Shown one piece after another: positions 1 through 6,455 of a stretch of DNA of 20,381 nt. Numbering within the stretch: the stretch's first letter is position 1; every line of letters begins with the position of its first letter. A program made the position numbers and the translations under genes. The stretch is from Thermococcus sp. (GTDB lineage Archaea; Methanobacteriota_B; Thermococci; Thermococcales; Thermococcaceae). The notes beneath the pieces are model-generated. The model searched no databases. It was not told the DNA's origin and saw only the letters and a program-made list of their open reading frames with translations. Location of the stretch: assembly GCF_027066465.1 (NCBI RefSeq), contig NZ_JAMONU010000213.1:1-20381 (forward strand), given 5' to 3'.

Positions 1-366
1 TCCGTTGAAAATCCAATTATGTGAGCTATCGAGGCCTATCTCGGAAATTGCATCGACCATGACGTTCCAGATAGTTATTTCCATCGTTGCAGTTGAGTTA
101 GGTCTGAGGGGGATTTGCTCGGTAATCGGATTCAAATCGGCAACTCTTTTCCCATTTACTTTTTCCCAGTGCCCATAGCTGGAATAATCCTTGAGTGTCA
201 AACCATCGAATGCGACAACCCTCACGCTGAGGTTTCCCTGTCCGGTCAGGTTGCAGTACATATCACTGGACGCTGAGGGAAGGGTTTTCTGGCAGGTCAG
301 CTCGGTGGCTGAAACATGAGGAAGTACCAATGACAGGACAATGAGCAGGACGGCGAGCTTTCTCAT
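1..366 (-). CDS. Secreted two-cysteine protein, partial (C-terminus outside window)
   Basis: I do not recognise this family. Reading from ATG at 366 the protein begins MRKLAVLLIVLSLVLPHVSA, a clear signal peptide, then a mature part with Cys25 and Cys38 and a Gly/Asn-rich turn. The frame stays open to base 1, so the C-terminus lies off the left edge. The start is fixed by a 4-base ATGA overlap with the stop of the upstream gene, so the two are co-transcribed and probably translationally coupled. The mature N-terminus resembles that of the upstream gene product: two Cys 12-14 residues apart, then G-x-G and a Val-Asp-Gly/Phe-Asp-Gly turn. A surface or extracytoplasmic role is inferred from the signal peptide only. 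Confidence 0.75.
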   Translation of the reverse strand, partial: MRKLAVLLIVLSLVLPHVSATELTCQKTLPSASSDMYCNLTGQGNLSVRVVAFDGLTLKDYSSYGHWEKVNGKRVADLNPITEQIPLRPNSTATMEITIWNVMVDAISEIGLDSSHNWIFNG

Positions 367-1538
367 CTTCCTGCCCCCTCGATTTTTGCAACCCTCTCTT
401 CAATTTCCGCAATCAAGCGTTCTTTTTCCGTCGTGAAGCGCTTGAAGCACTTTTTCTGGATAACGTACACCACGAAGAGGAGGACGACCAGAAATACCAC
501 GAACGCGAAATCTGGGCGGTATTTGAGCGTGAGGAGGCCTGTGATGGCCAAATTTACGAAGAGCACGCCCTCTGGCTTTATAGTCTTGAGGATGTGATGG
601 GTAAACACCGCGAGGGCAATTACAAGGAACATTAAAAGAAGGACTTCAATCTCAGAGTCAAGTGCTCCAGAGACCAGCGCGAGGGGAGCGATAAACCACG
701 CGAGTCCGGAACAGTCTGTTAGTTTTTGCTTTTTTAGTTTCGAAATGAACTCTTGATGAGCTATGTGTCTCAGGTCTGGTGTTACTCTGAGATAAACAAA
801 GCTATACAGGGGTATCAGCGTGGTGAGTGCCCATATACCCCACCAGACTACGATGTCTCCCCATAGTTTGTCTCCGGTCCCAAAATAATAGTAGGGTATC
901 CCAAAGGTAATTGGTCGGAAGTCGGATAGACTAAACATAGCCACTATAAGCAATGCAGTTGATGATAATGATAGTCGCGCAATCTCCATAAAACGCATGA
1001 AGTCCCTATTGCGCCACCACTCTGCAATTCCCCAGAATACAGATAGTATAACCCAGAGAATAAAAGCCCCCCGAAGTAAATCAACTAAATCTTCTCTCAG
1101 GTCGTTCCAGTTAGGAGTACTCACAAGGAAAATTTTCTTTTCAAAAGTCTCCTTACTGCCATTTTCCATGACCAGCTCAAATACAAAAGTGTGTTCCCTG
1201 TTTAGGAGAAGCCAGTCAGAGGTGGAACCAACGTAAAAATCTACAACGTTTTTCAATGCGTTGTCTGCCCAAAATATGACCTCGGCAGGTAGTTTGGCTG
1301 GGTCATGTTGATATTTGGTTGAGACTGATTCGTGATGACCGTGTCTTAAGATAATTGTATACCCTCTTGCTGGAATACCGTCAACGCTCTTCAGGTAGAG
1401 CTTTCCCGTCCCGTTGCCCTCCAGCCTGCAGACTGCCTTCTCGGCCGGAGCTTTAGCAGGACATTTTAGTGTCGCACCAGCGACGAGCGGGAGGAACAGG
1501 AGGAGTGAAACGATGACCGCAACGATACCCCTCTTCAC
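363..1538 (-). CDS. Polytopic membrane protein with secreted N-terminal two-cysteine domain
   Basis: Unknown family, 391 residues from the chosen GTG at 1538. That start has a GGTGG ribosome binding site (complement of 1543-1547) and a TATA box (CTTATAAG, 1568-1575) about 34 bases upstream, and it gives a clean signal peptide beginning MKRGIVAVIV. A TTG at 1553 is in frame but would place the binding site inside the gene. An extracytoplasmic domain of about 130 residues (Cys26, Cys37) is followed by roughly seven hydrophobic segments (about 155-175, 189-204, 228-250, 277-293, 298-316, 324-340, 343-362). A short charged, coiled-coil-like tail (about 368-388) is predicted cytoplasmic. No catalytic motif is visible. 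It overlaps the next gene by ATGA. Confidence 0.75.
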   Translation of the reverse strand: MKRGIVAVIVSLLLFLPLVAGATLKCPAKAPAEKAVCRLEGNGTGKLYLKSVDGIPARGYTIILRHGHHESVSTKYQHDPAKLPAEVIFWADNALKNVVDFYVGSTSDWLLLNREHTFVFELVMENGSKETFEKKIFLVSTPNWNDLREDLVDLLRGAFILWVILSVFWGIAEWWRNRDFMRFMEIARLSLSSTALLIVAMFSLSDFRPITFGIPYYYFGTGDKLWGDIVVWWGIWALTTLIPLYSFVYLRVTPDLRHIAHQEFISKLKKQKLTDCSGLAWFIAPLALVSGALDSEIEVLLLMFLVIALAVFTHHILKTIKPEGVLFVNLAITGLLTLKYRPDFAFVVFLVVLLFVVYVIQKKCFKRFTTEKERLIAEIEERVAKIEGAGR

Positions 1539-1540
1539 CC

Positions 1541-1577
1541 AACCACCGCTCAAAATACGAGCCAGCGCTTATAAGTG
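1541..1577 (-). promoter_or_regulatory. Promoter and ribosome binding site of the two-gene membrane-protein operon
   Basis: On the minus strand a palindromic TATA element (CTTATAAG, 1568-1575) lies about 34 bases before the GTG at 1538, with GGTGG 4-5 bases before that codon. The spacing fits an archaeal promoter with a very short leader. Confidence 0.55.
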
Positions 1578-1629
1578 TTTCCTCATCAAAGCGTAAAGAA
1601 AAGTAACTTTAAAGTAGAAGAAGGACATC

Positions 1630-1642
1630 AGAGCGTGTAGTC
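1630..1642. repeat. 13-base direct repeat, copy A (matches the 3' end of the DUF1931 gene)
   Basis: AGAGCGTGTAGTC here is identical to 3996-4008. Read on the minus strand, this site and its flank spell GTC TTA GAC TAC ACG CTC TGA, i.e. V-L-D-Y-T-L-stop, the same last six residues as the DUF1931 protein. The similarity stops there. It may be a target-site remnant or chance. Confidence 0.45.
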
Positions 1643-1660
1643 TAAGACCCAAAACAAAAA

Positions 1661-1700
1661 CTTAAATACGTGAACTCACATAATCCTGTGCGGTGAGGAC
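1661..1700 (+). promoter_or_regulatory. Promoter, possible operator and RBS of the vapBC locus
   Basis: TATA-like CTTAAATAC at 1661-1669 is followed by a small inverted repeat, GTGA-AC-TCAC (1670-1679), and a GGTGAGG ribosome binding site just before the ATG at 1701. Ribbon-helix-helix antitoxins commonly bind such short repeats at their own promoter; that this one is the operator is inference. Confidence 0.4.
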
Positions 1701-1976
1701 ATGCCAAACATAACCCTCTCAGTCCCGCCCGACCTCTACAGGAGAATGAAGAAGCATCCGGGGATAAAGTGGAGCGAGGTAGCTAGAAGGGCCATAGCGG
1801 AGTATCTGGCCAAAATCGAGGCCGAAGAACTCAGTTCGGACGAACTGCTCTCGCTTCTTGGGGAGGACTTCAGGAAAGAGCTTGAGAGCATGCCCGTTGA
1901 GGAGTACGAGAAGGCACTCAAGAAAACGAGGGGTGCCGAATGGAAAAGGCTCTCTACACACCAACGTCCTGATTGA
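1701..1976 (+). CDS. vapB: VapB-type antitoxin (ribbon-helix-helix)
   Basis: 91 residues. The N-terminus (MPNITLSVPPDLYRRMKKHP, then a W-SEVARRAI helix) is a typical ribbon-helix-helix DNA-binding fold: a short strand (about 3-7) followed by two helices (about 9-35). The acidic/charged C-terminal half (about 40-80) is the usual toxin-wrapping part. Start ATG 1701 has a GGTGAGG ribosome binding site. It overlaps the start of the broken vapC (ATG 1940). The last five residues (HQRPD) look acquired: restoring the bases apparently lost at 1957/1958 puts a TAG stop right after ...KRLST. The antitoxin itself is otherwise intact. It would normally neutralise VapC and repress the operon. Confidence 0.75.
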   Translation: MPNITLSVPPDLYRRMKKHPGIKWSEVARRAIAEYLAKIEAEELSSDELLSLLGEDFRKELESMPVEEYEKALKKTRGAEWKRLSTHQRPD

Positions 1977-2280
1977 TACCCTAAAATCTCGCAGGAAGCT
2001 CGAAGGGTACACAACGATTCTCAACGTCGTGGAGTTTCCGAAGGCGCTTGAGCTGGGTTTGACAGTTATAACTTCAAGCCTTGAAGACTACCTGCTCGCG
2101 GTCAGGATATCGCAGGCAATGGTCAAGAGAGGGACGCCCGTTCCGGCAGTAGATGCCATAGTTGCTACGGTCGTGATAAACCGGGAGCTCACTCTTGTCA
2201 CACGAGACAAGCACTTTGAGTGGATAAAAGAAGAGTTTGGGGGAGCTGAGACTCTCAGAATGACCTTCTTCTCCAAATGA
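1940..2280 (+). pseudogene. vapC: VapC PIN-domain toxin, disrupted by a small deletion
   Basis: The original start (ATG 1940) reads MEKALYTPTS then TGA at 1970-1972. The remaining PIN domain is open in another frame from about 1960 to the stop at 2278-2280, starting TNVLIDTLKSRRK. VapC proteins normally begin with a hydrophobic residue, Asp, then TN-x-LID; here the Asp before TN is missing. Reinserting four bases (ATAG) after CTCTAC at 1957 would give LY-I-D-TNVLID in a single frame. The other acidic residues of a PIN active site are present (the E of VVEF, the D of AVDAIVA, the D of TRDKHF). The product should be inactive, because both frame and first catalytic Asp are lost. The 3' end overlaps the convergent gene by 26 bases. 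A sequencing error is the alternative. Confidence 0.8.
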
Positions 2281-3112
2281 GCAGACCTGCTAGAACGGCG
2301 ATAAACACGCTCAGTGCGATGGTCTTTTTAAAGGCACTCGAAGGGTTCACGACCTTCTCAATTTTGAACTTTCTCAGTCCACCATCGTAACTGTAGAGCG
2401 TTCCATTTGCCACAATCAGGCATTCTCGACCGTTGCAACCGATGGCGTCGCAGGAGGTCAGTATTTTTCTCGTGGTGTTTTTAGAGTGCTCGATGAAGTC
2501 GTTGGAGCATAGGAGAATTTTGTCGTTAAGGACATCAAAGTCTTCCGCGCAGTTTTCAAGTCGTTGAATCAACTCAAAGTGCCCGTTGGAGTAAATGTAA
2601 ATTCCGGTGCAGTTCATTAGGTAGAGCCCCGCTCCAACGGCCTTTACCCTCACACCGTTGATGAAACCGCAAGGGACTGTTCCTTTTATTTTCCCATCTC
2701 CCGAAACTTGGACAAGCGAGCAGTCTCCCATCCTTGCTGATTCCGAGATTGGAACGTAGTAAGTCCCGTTGAGGTACGCGAAGCCACTACAGTCGTAGCT
2801 GTGTAGCCTGAAGAGAACTGAACCGTTGAGGGTTTGAACCACCACGCTGTCGGGGATAAACGTCTCCACAAGCCACTCGCTTCCGTTCCAAACCAGACCG
2901 CAGGGAGTCCCGTTGAGGTGGAGCGGAACCTTTGTGAGATATCCATTAGTTGAGATTGTCGTCAGGTAATAGTTTCCGTTTTCCTCATCTATGATAGCCC
3001 AGAGGGTCCCGTTCCATAATATATTAGTCGCACTTCCTGAACTTAGAGTGAATAATCCTAGAACAAACAAAAAAAGAAGAGTTTTAAATGTATCATCAAA
3101 AATTCTTTTCAT
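2255..3112 (-). CDS. Secreted, C-terminally membrane-anchored protein with WNG repeats
   Basis: Unknown function, 285 residues. There is an N-terminal signal or anchor segment (about 10-27) and a C-terminal transmembrane helix followed by Arg-Arg-Arg (about 263-283), so the body should face outside the cell. The body has recurring short motifs of the WNG-(T/S)-x-W or LNGT type, e.g. LWNGTLW, VWNGSEW, YLNGTYY, spaced roughly 30-50 residues, suggestive of beta-propeller blades. Many N-x-S/T sites suggest a glycosylated surface protein. Six Cys are scattered through the second half. ATG 3112 overlaps, by ATGA, the end of the second reading frame of the DUF4855-like gene, so both belong to one transcript. 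Base composition is more AT-rich than the core genes. Confidence 0.7.
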   Translation of the reverse strand: MKRIFDDTFKTLLFLFVLGLFTLSSGSATNILWNGTLWAIIDEENGNYYLTTISTNGYLTKVPLHLNGTPCGLVWNGSEWLVETFIPDSVVVQTLNGSVLFRLHSYDCSGFAYLNGTYYVPISESARMGDCSLVQVSGDGKIKGTVPCGFINGVRVKAVGAGLYLMNCTGIYIYSNGHFELIQRLENCAEDFDVLNDKILLCSNDFIEHSKNTTRKILTSCDAIGCNGRECLIVANGTLYSYDGGLRKFKIEKVVNPSSAFKKTIALSVFIAVLAGLLIWRRRSF

Positions 3113-3913
3113 TGCCTCACCACTTTTAAATAGTTGTTAATGTCTGTGCTAAAATAGTAAACAACATATGGAAACTTTCCGTATTCCTCTTCAATATCCC
3201 TAAGAGATATTAAGTAGTCTTTTGCTCTCTGTGCACTTAACGGCATCACATCCGTACCCGCAGTGCTCGCAATACCCTCTAACTGCTGAGTCCCATTCCA
3301 TTTCGACACCGAACCCATTTTCATGACAGAACCACATAAACTCGTTTAAATCTTGATAATTCATGCCATTTGGTCTGTAGTAATCACCTTTAGTATCAGT
3401 AACCATGTAATAATGGGGTTGCGGAGCTACATGGGTAAATCCTACTTTTTGTACACATTTTCTTGTTAGATACAACGGATCACGGTCCCCCCATCTTTCT
3501 ATAGGTATCCAGAGAATAGGTTTCTTATACATATCTCTGACATAACGTACAATATCCCTTACTTTGATGGAGTCCTGAAGAACAGATGCTGCACCCTCTA
3601 GACTGAAATAGTACCCTGTTATCCTGTTAGATATCCAAGAAAATTCTAATTTGTTTATCCAGTTTTGAACATCTTCAAGAGCCCGAGGAGGTCCATTGGG
3701 GGAATAATATGGAATTTCAGCCCATATCTCAAATCTTGAACTAGATTTCGTGGCAAATGTCTCTATATTATGGATAAGGGCTGAGGCGTTGGCATATTTT
3801 CCCTCCCCTGTAGATAATAATATGATACCATCAAACAGTTCGATAAACTTAGAAATTTGTTCCACTGGAGTAGTTTTTGTTCCTGCATAGTAGAACAACG
3901 CCAGTTTTGTCAT
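3109..3913 (-). pseudogene. DUF4855-like protein, apparently frameshifted near its C-terminus
   Basis: The first frame (ATG 3913 to TAG at 3200) gives 237 residues. They form a TIM-barrel-like series of strands ending in acidic or aromatic residues: EIWAEIPYY, GYYFSLEG, ILWIPIERWG, APQPHYY, GFGVEMEWD. This pattern resembles DUF4855 proteins, a glycosidase-like family of unknown activity; that assignment is from memory. A second frame continues to 3109 with a sensible helical C-terminus (RAKDYLISLRDIEEEYGK, then PYVVYYFSTD). Its stop overlaps the next ATG by 4 bases, as expected of the true gene end. A one-base change within about 3222-3235 would join the frames. GC is only about 37-40%. Start: GGTGAT ribosome binding site, TATA at 3943-3950. 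Alternatives: two shorter proteins, or sequencing error. Confidence 0.6.
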
Positions 3914-3916
3914 AGT

Positions 3917-3955
3917 ATCACCATGGAAAGTTGTATTATAGGCATATAAATTTTT
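3917..3955 (-). promoter_or_regulatory. Promoter of the DUF4855-like / WNG-repeat operon
   Basis: Minus-strand TTTATATG (complement of 3943-3950), preceded by an A-rich BRE-like stretch, lies about 34 bases before ATG 3913. GGTGAT (complement of 3917-3922) is the ribosome binding site. Confidence 0.6.
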
Positions 3956-3993
3956 CGTTTGTTATGTGAAAGCAACGGAAGTAAATAGAAATA

Positions 3994-4455
3994 TTAGAGC
4001 GTGTAGTCCAGAACCTTCTTGGCCTCCTCGATGTGCTCCGGGTAGACGTTCTTAATCTCAGGGTGGAGCGCCTTGATGACCCTTCCGATGAGCACGAAGA
4101 GGGTTCCGGTTATTATGGGAAGCTCGTTGACGACGTCCTCCTCGAGCGGAATGTCGCCGGGTATCTTCTTGAGGACGTACTTCCTAATTGGCTCAATCTG
4201 GACCTTCTCGTCCTCGATGACCGCCCTGAAGAGGTTCAGGCTGTTCTTGAAGCCCTTGGTAATCGGTATGTGGCGCATCTTTATCGTGCTCGAGCGCTCG
4301 GCCTTGGCGTTCTCGTAGGCAACCTCGAAGAGGTCTGCCAATTTCTTCTCCACTATGTCCATCATCTCCTCGGCCCTCGGCTTTATCACGGCCAGCTCGC
4401 AGGTTCTCTCCAGAATCTTCTGGAGCTGCGGGTAAGGTATTATCATCTCTGCCAT
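3994..4455 (-). CDS. DUF1931 family histone-fold protein
   Basis: 153 residues. The sequence starts MAEMIIPYPQLQKILER and has two helix-rich halves (about 5-75 and 80-150), each looking like a histone-fold handshake: amphipathic helices with an I-P or I-T strand such as MRHIPITKG between them. It matches my memory of the DUF1931 family, known from crystal structures of Aquifex and Thermus homologues with a doublet histone fold. Function is not established; a DNA- or protein-binding role is inference. Start ATG 4455 has a strong GGAGGTGG ribosome binding site (complement of 4461-4468) and a TATA box at 4502-4511. The 3' end (V-L-D-Y-T-L-stop) is duplicated at 1629-1648. Confidence 0.8.
   Translation of the reverse strand: MAEMIIPYPQLQKILERTCELAVIKPRAEEMMDIVEKKLADLFEVAYENAKAERSSTIKMRHIPITKGFKNSLNLFRAVIEDEKVQIEPIRKYVLKKIPGDIPLEEDVVNELPIITGTLFVLIGRVIKALHPEIKNVYPEHIEEAKKVLDYTL
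3996..4008. repeat. 13-base direct repeat, copy B (within the DUF1931 gene 3' end)
   Basis: AGAGCGTGTAGTC, identical to 1630-1642 and in the same orientation. It covers the last codons and the first base of the stop of the DUF1931 gene. The two copies enclose the vapBC and DUF4855-like segment. Confidence 0.45.
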
Positions 4456-4501
4456 TCAAACCACCTCCTGGCTTTTTGCCGGAAGATTTTAGTAACCCAG
4501 A

Positions 4502-4534
4502 GTATATAAAACTTTCGGGCGGGAGATTTTTAAA
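4502..4534. promoter_or_regulatory. Divergent promoters between the DUF1931 gene and the MobA-like gene
   Basis: The minus-strand promoter has CGAAAG (BRE-like) followed by TTTTATATAC (complement of 4502-4511), giving a leader of about 25 bases with GGAGGTGG. The plus-strand promoter has ATTTTTAAAG (4526-4535) centred 25 bases before ATG 4556, with no ribosome binding site in between, so that transcript is probably leaderless. Confidence 0.6.
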
Positions 4535-4555
4535 GCCCGTCCGCTACTCTGCATC

Positions 4556-5164
4556 ATGCTCGGCGTTGTTCTAGCGTTTCCAGAAAAGCGGTGGGAGAAC
4601 TACACGCTCCCGGTAAATGGAGAACCCGTCGTCAGGCTCACCGAGAAGAGGCTCCTAACCGCCAAGAGAATTCATAAAGTTCTCACAATCGTAAGAAAGG
4701 ATAAGCTGAAGACCTACTCCCTCCACGTTTCAAACCCCCTTCCCGCTGTGGCGGGAAGCAAGGTGGAAGCCGTCCTCAAGGCCCTTCCGGGGGAACCGTT
4801 CTTCCTGGTCGAGGGCAACATGCCCCTGGTGATGCCCTTCCTCGTGAACTACCTCATCGGTCTCTTCTATGAAAACGAACCTGAGGCGCTAATTCCCGTC
4901 TGGAACGACGGGAGCGCCGAGGTATTTCACGCGGTTTACGAGCCGGATGCGCTGAGGGATGCGATAGAATCGGCCCTCGCAGAGGGTTACAGAAGCTTTT
5001 CAAGGGTTACCGAGTTCCTCGACTACGAGCCGGTCTCGATAGAGGAGCTGGCGAAGAGGAACCCCAAAGTGGCCCTCAGCTTTTTCCGCGTCAGGAGCTC
5101 CCTCGACGTGGCCTTCGCCGAGAAGACCCTTGAAGAACTTAAAGCCAGGGGAGAGTTCTTTTAA
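4556..5164 (+). CDS. MobA-like nucleotidyltransferase, degenerate
   Basis: 202 residues. The layout follows the MobA/NTP_transf_3 Rossmann-like fold: an N-terminal strand (MLGVVLAFP), an LPVNGEPVV segment like the family's L-P-x-x-G-K-P-L, a strand LTIVRKD, and FFLVEGNMPLVMPFL (83-95) matching the family's GDMPF-(V/L)-x-P motif. MobA attaches GMP to molybdopterin. Two features are off: the nucleotide-binding G-G-x-S-x-R-M-G loop after the first strand is absent (FPEKRWENY instead), and the metal-binding Asp of GDMP is Asn88. Activity is therefore doubtful. Leaderless start. The 3' end overlaps bioY on the other strand by 26 bases. Confidence 0.5.
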   Translation: MLGVVLAFPEKRWENYTLPVNGEPVVRLTEKRLLTAKRIHKVLTIVRKDKLKTYSLHVSNPLPAVAGSKVEAVLKALPGEPFFLVEGNMPLVMPFLVNYLIGLFYENEPEALIPVWNDGSAEVFHAVYEPDALRDAIESALAEGYRSFSRVTEFLDYEPVSIEELAKRNPKVALSFFRVRSSLDVAFAEKTLEELKARGEFF

Positions 5165-5657
5165 CGGTTTTCGCGACCGTAACCGCGAGGAAGGCCTTTG
5201 CAACGTCGAAGGGAACGAAGGGCAGCACCCCTATGTAGAGCGCTTTGGTGAAGTCGCCGTTCAGGTAAAGCCCGAGCCTCAGCCAGCCGAGGAGGTATAT
5301 TACACCAACCCCCAAGAGCGAGCCAGTGAGCCAGAAGGCCGCTCTCTTGGAGCGCTCGGAAAACAAACCCGCTGTTAGAGCAGCCAGCGGAAACGCGGTC
5401 AAATATCCGCCGGTTGGACCGTAGAGGTGCGCAAAGCCACCCGTAAACCCCGCGAAGACCGGCAGTCCGATGAGACCCGCGAAGACGTAAACCATCTGGG
5501 ACAGCAGCCCAAGTTTCCAGCCGAGCAGAAGGCCCGAAAGAAGGACCGCGAAGACTTGAAGCGTTATCGGAACCGGTCCGATGGGAACTTGAATCTGGGC
5601 GCTGACGGCCGTTATGGCGACGAAAAGCCCAACCAGTGCAGTTTCCCTCGCCTTCAT
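5139..5657 (-). CDS. bioY: Biotin transporter S component BioY
   Basis: BioY is the membrane substrate-binding subunit of energy-coupling-factor (ECF) biotin importers. The 172-residue length and about six hydrophobic segments fit. Family motifs visible are QVPIGPVPITLQ (23-34), FAHLYGPTGGY (75-85) and PFVPFDVAKA (146-155). ATG 5657 has a GGTGG ribosome binding site 6 bases upstream. The gene is divergent from birA-ecfA-ecfT, which supply the repressor and the energising module. The shared intergenic region holds a palindromic operator. Expression should be repressed when biotin is plentiful (known for BirA regulons; inferred here). It overlaps the convergent MobA-like gene by 26 bases. Confidence 0.92.
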   Translation of the reverse strand: MKARETALVGLFVAITAVSAQIQVPIGPVPITLQVFAVLLSGLLLGWKLGLLSQMVYVFAGLIGLPVFAGFTGGFAHLYGPTGGYLTAFPLAALTAGLFSERSKRAAFWLTGSLLGVGVIYLLGWLRLGLYLNGDFTKALYIGVLPFVPFDVAKAFLAVTVAKTVKRTLPWL

Positions 5658-5674
5658 GAAACCACCGATTGATG

Positions 5675-5711
5675 ATTTCGTTAAACTTTAAAGTGTTTAG
5701 GTTAACGAAAT
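5675..5711. promoter_or_regulatory. BirA-type operator with a palindromic bidirectional TATA box
   Basis: ATTTCGTTAA (5675-5684) and TTAACGAAAT (5702-5711) are perfect 10-base inverted arms 17 bases apart. Between them ACTTTAAAGT (5685-5694) is itself a perfect palindrome and can serve as TATA box on both strands. It lies about 25 bases before the birA start and about 33 before the bioY start. Widely spaced inverted half-sites are typical of BirA operators. Repressor binding to both arms would block both promoters. Binding by this BirA is inferred. Confidence 0.65.
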
Positions 5712-5714
5712 ACC

Positions 5715-6455
5715 GTGTCGAGGAAGAGAATGCTCAGGGACAGCCCCGTGAAGAGGGCAATTCTCAGAGGTCCGTTTCCGGTTTCAGGTGAGAAACTGGC
5801 GGGGGAGTTTGGAATCTCGCGGGTGGCGGTCTGGAAGCACGTTAGAGAACTCAAAAAGCTGGGATATTCCATACGCTCCACCGGGAAGGGCTACGTCGTG
5901 GAAGGCAGACCTGACGTTCCCTATCCCTGGGAGCTGCCCGTTAAGGCCGTCTATCTCCCGGAGACTTCGTCAACGATGGACGTGGCTTGGAATCTCGAGG
6001 ACTGGGAGTTTGCCATAGCCGGAACTCAGCGCTCCGGAAGGGGCAGGCGTGGAGCGTCATGGTTTTCTCCGCCGGGAGGACTCTACGTCTCTCTGCCAAT
6101 CTCGGAGAGGCTTTCCCTCGAGGCTGGCAGAAAGCTCTCAAAACCCGTGCTCTCGGCGGTTTTGAGGATTCTGCGGGAGATGGGAGTTAGAGCCGTCCCG
6201 GTTGAAAACGGGCTGTACGTTGACGGCCGAAAGCTTGGAGGGGTTCTCGTCGAAATCTCGGGGGAGATGGGGGAAGTTAAAAGGGCCGTGGTTGGATTGG
6301 GACTCAACGTCAAGAACCCGGTCCCGGCTGGGGCAGTCTCCCTTCAGATGCTGCTTGGGAGTGTTTCCCTTCTCCAGGTGGCAAAAAGGGTTCTCCCCTC
6401 CGTTGAGGAGGAACTGAGAAAGTTTTTAAGGAGCGCGAGGAGCTTTGAGCGATGA
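5715..6455 (+). CDS. birA: BirA-type biotin regulator/ligase with HTH domain, catalytic motif degraded
   Basis: 246 residues. The N-terminal winged helix (about 20-62; recognition helix near ISRVAVWKHVRELKKLGY) is followed by a biotin-ligase-like domain. Present motifs: TSSTMDVA (84-91), GRGRRGASW (108-116) and PPGGLYVSLP (119-128), which form the biotinyl-AMP pocket, and GRKLGGVLVE (171-180). The normally conserved KWPND, which holds a catalytic Lys, reads PVENG here (about 162-166). It may therefore bind biotin or biotinyl-AMP and repress, while ligation is done by a separate enzyme. GTG 5715 gives a leaderless start; an ATG at 5730 is the alternative. The stop overlaps ecfA by ATGA, making one operon birA-ecfA-ecfT opposite bioY. 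Confidence 0.85.
   Translation: MSRKRMLRDSPVKRAILRGPFPVSGEKLAGEFGISRVAVWKHVRELKKLGYSIRSTGKGYVVEGRPDVPYPWELPVKAVYLPETSSTMDVAWNLEDWEFAIAGTQRSGRGRRGASWFSPPGGLYVSLPISERLSLEAGRKLSKPVLSAVLRILREMGVRAVPVENGLYVDGRKLGGVLVEISGEMGEVKRAVVGLGLNVKNPVPAGAVSLQMLLGSVSLLQVAKRVLPSVEEELRKFLRSARSFER

Noticed and set aside
4033..4509. 158-codon open frame opposite the DUF1931 gene
   Set aside because: It is the mirror of a conserved gene's codon bias, crosses that gene's promoter, and its protein resembles nothing.
5668..5676. TGATGA resembling box C of a C/D guide RNA before bioY
   Set aside because: No matching box D (CTGA) or second C'/D' pair lies at the needed distance.
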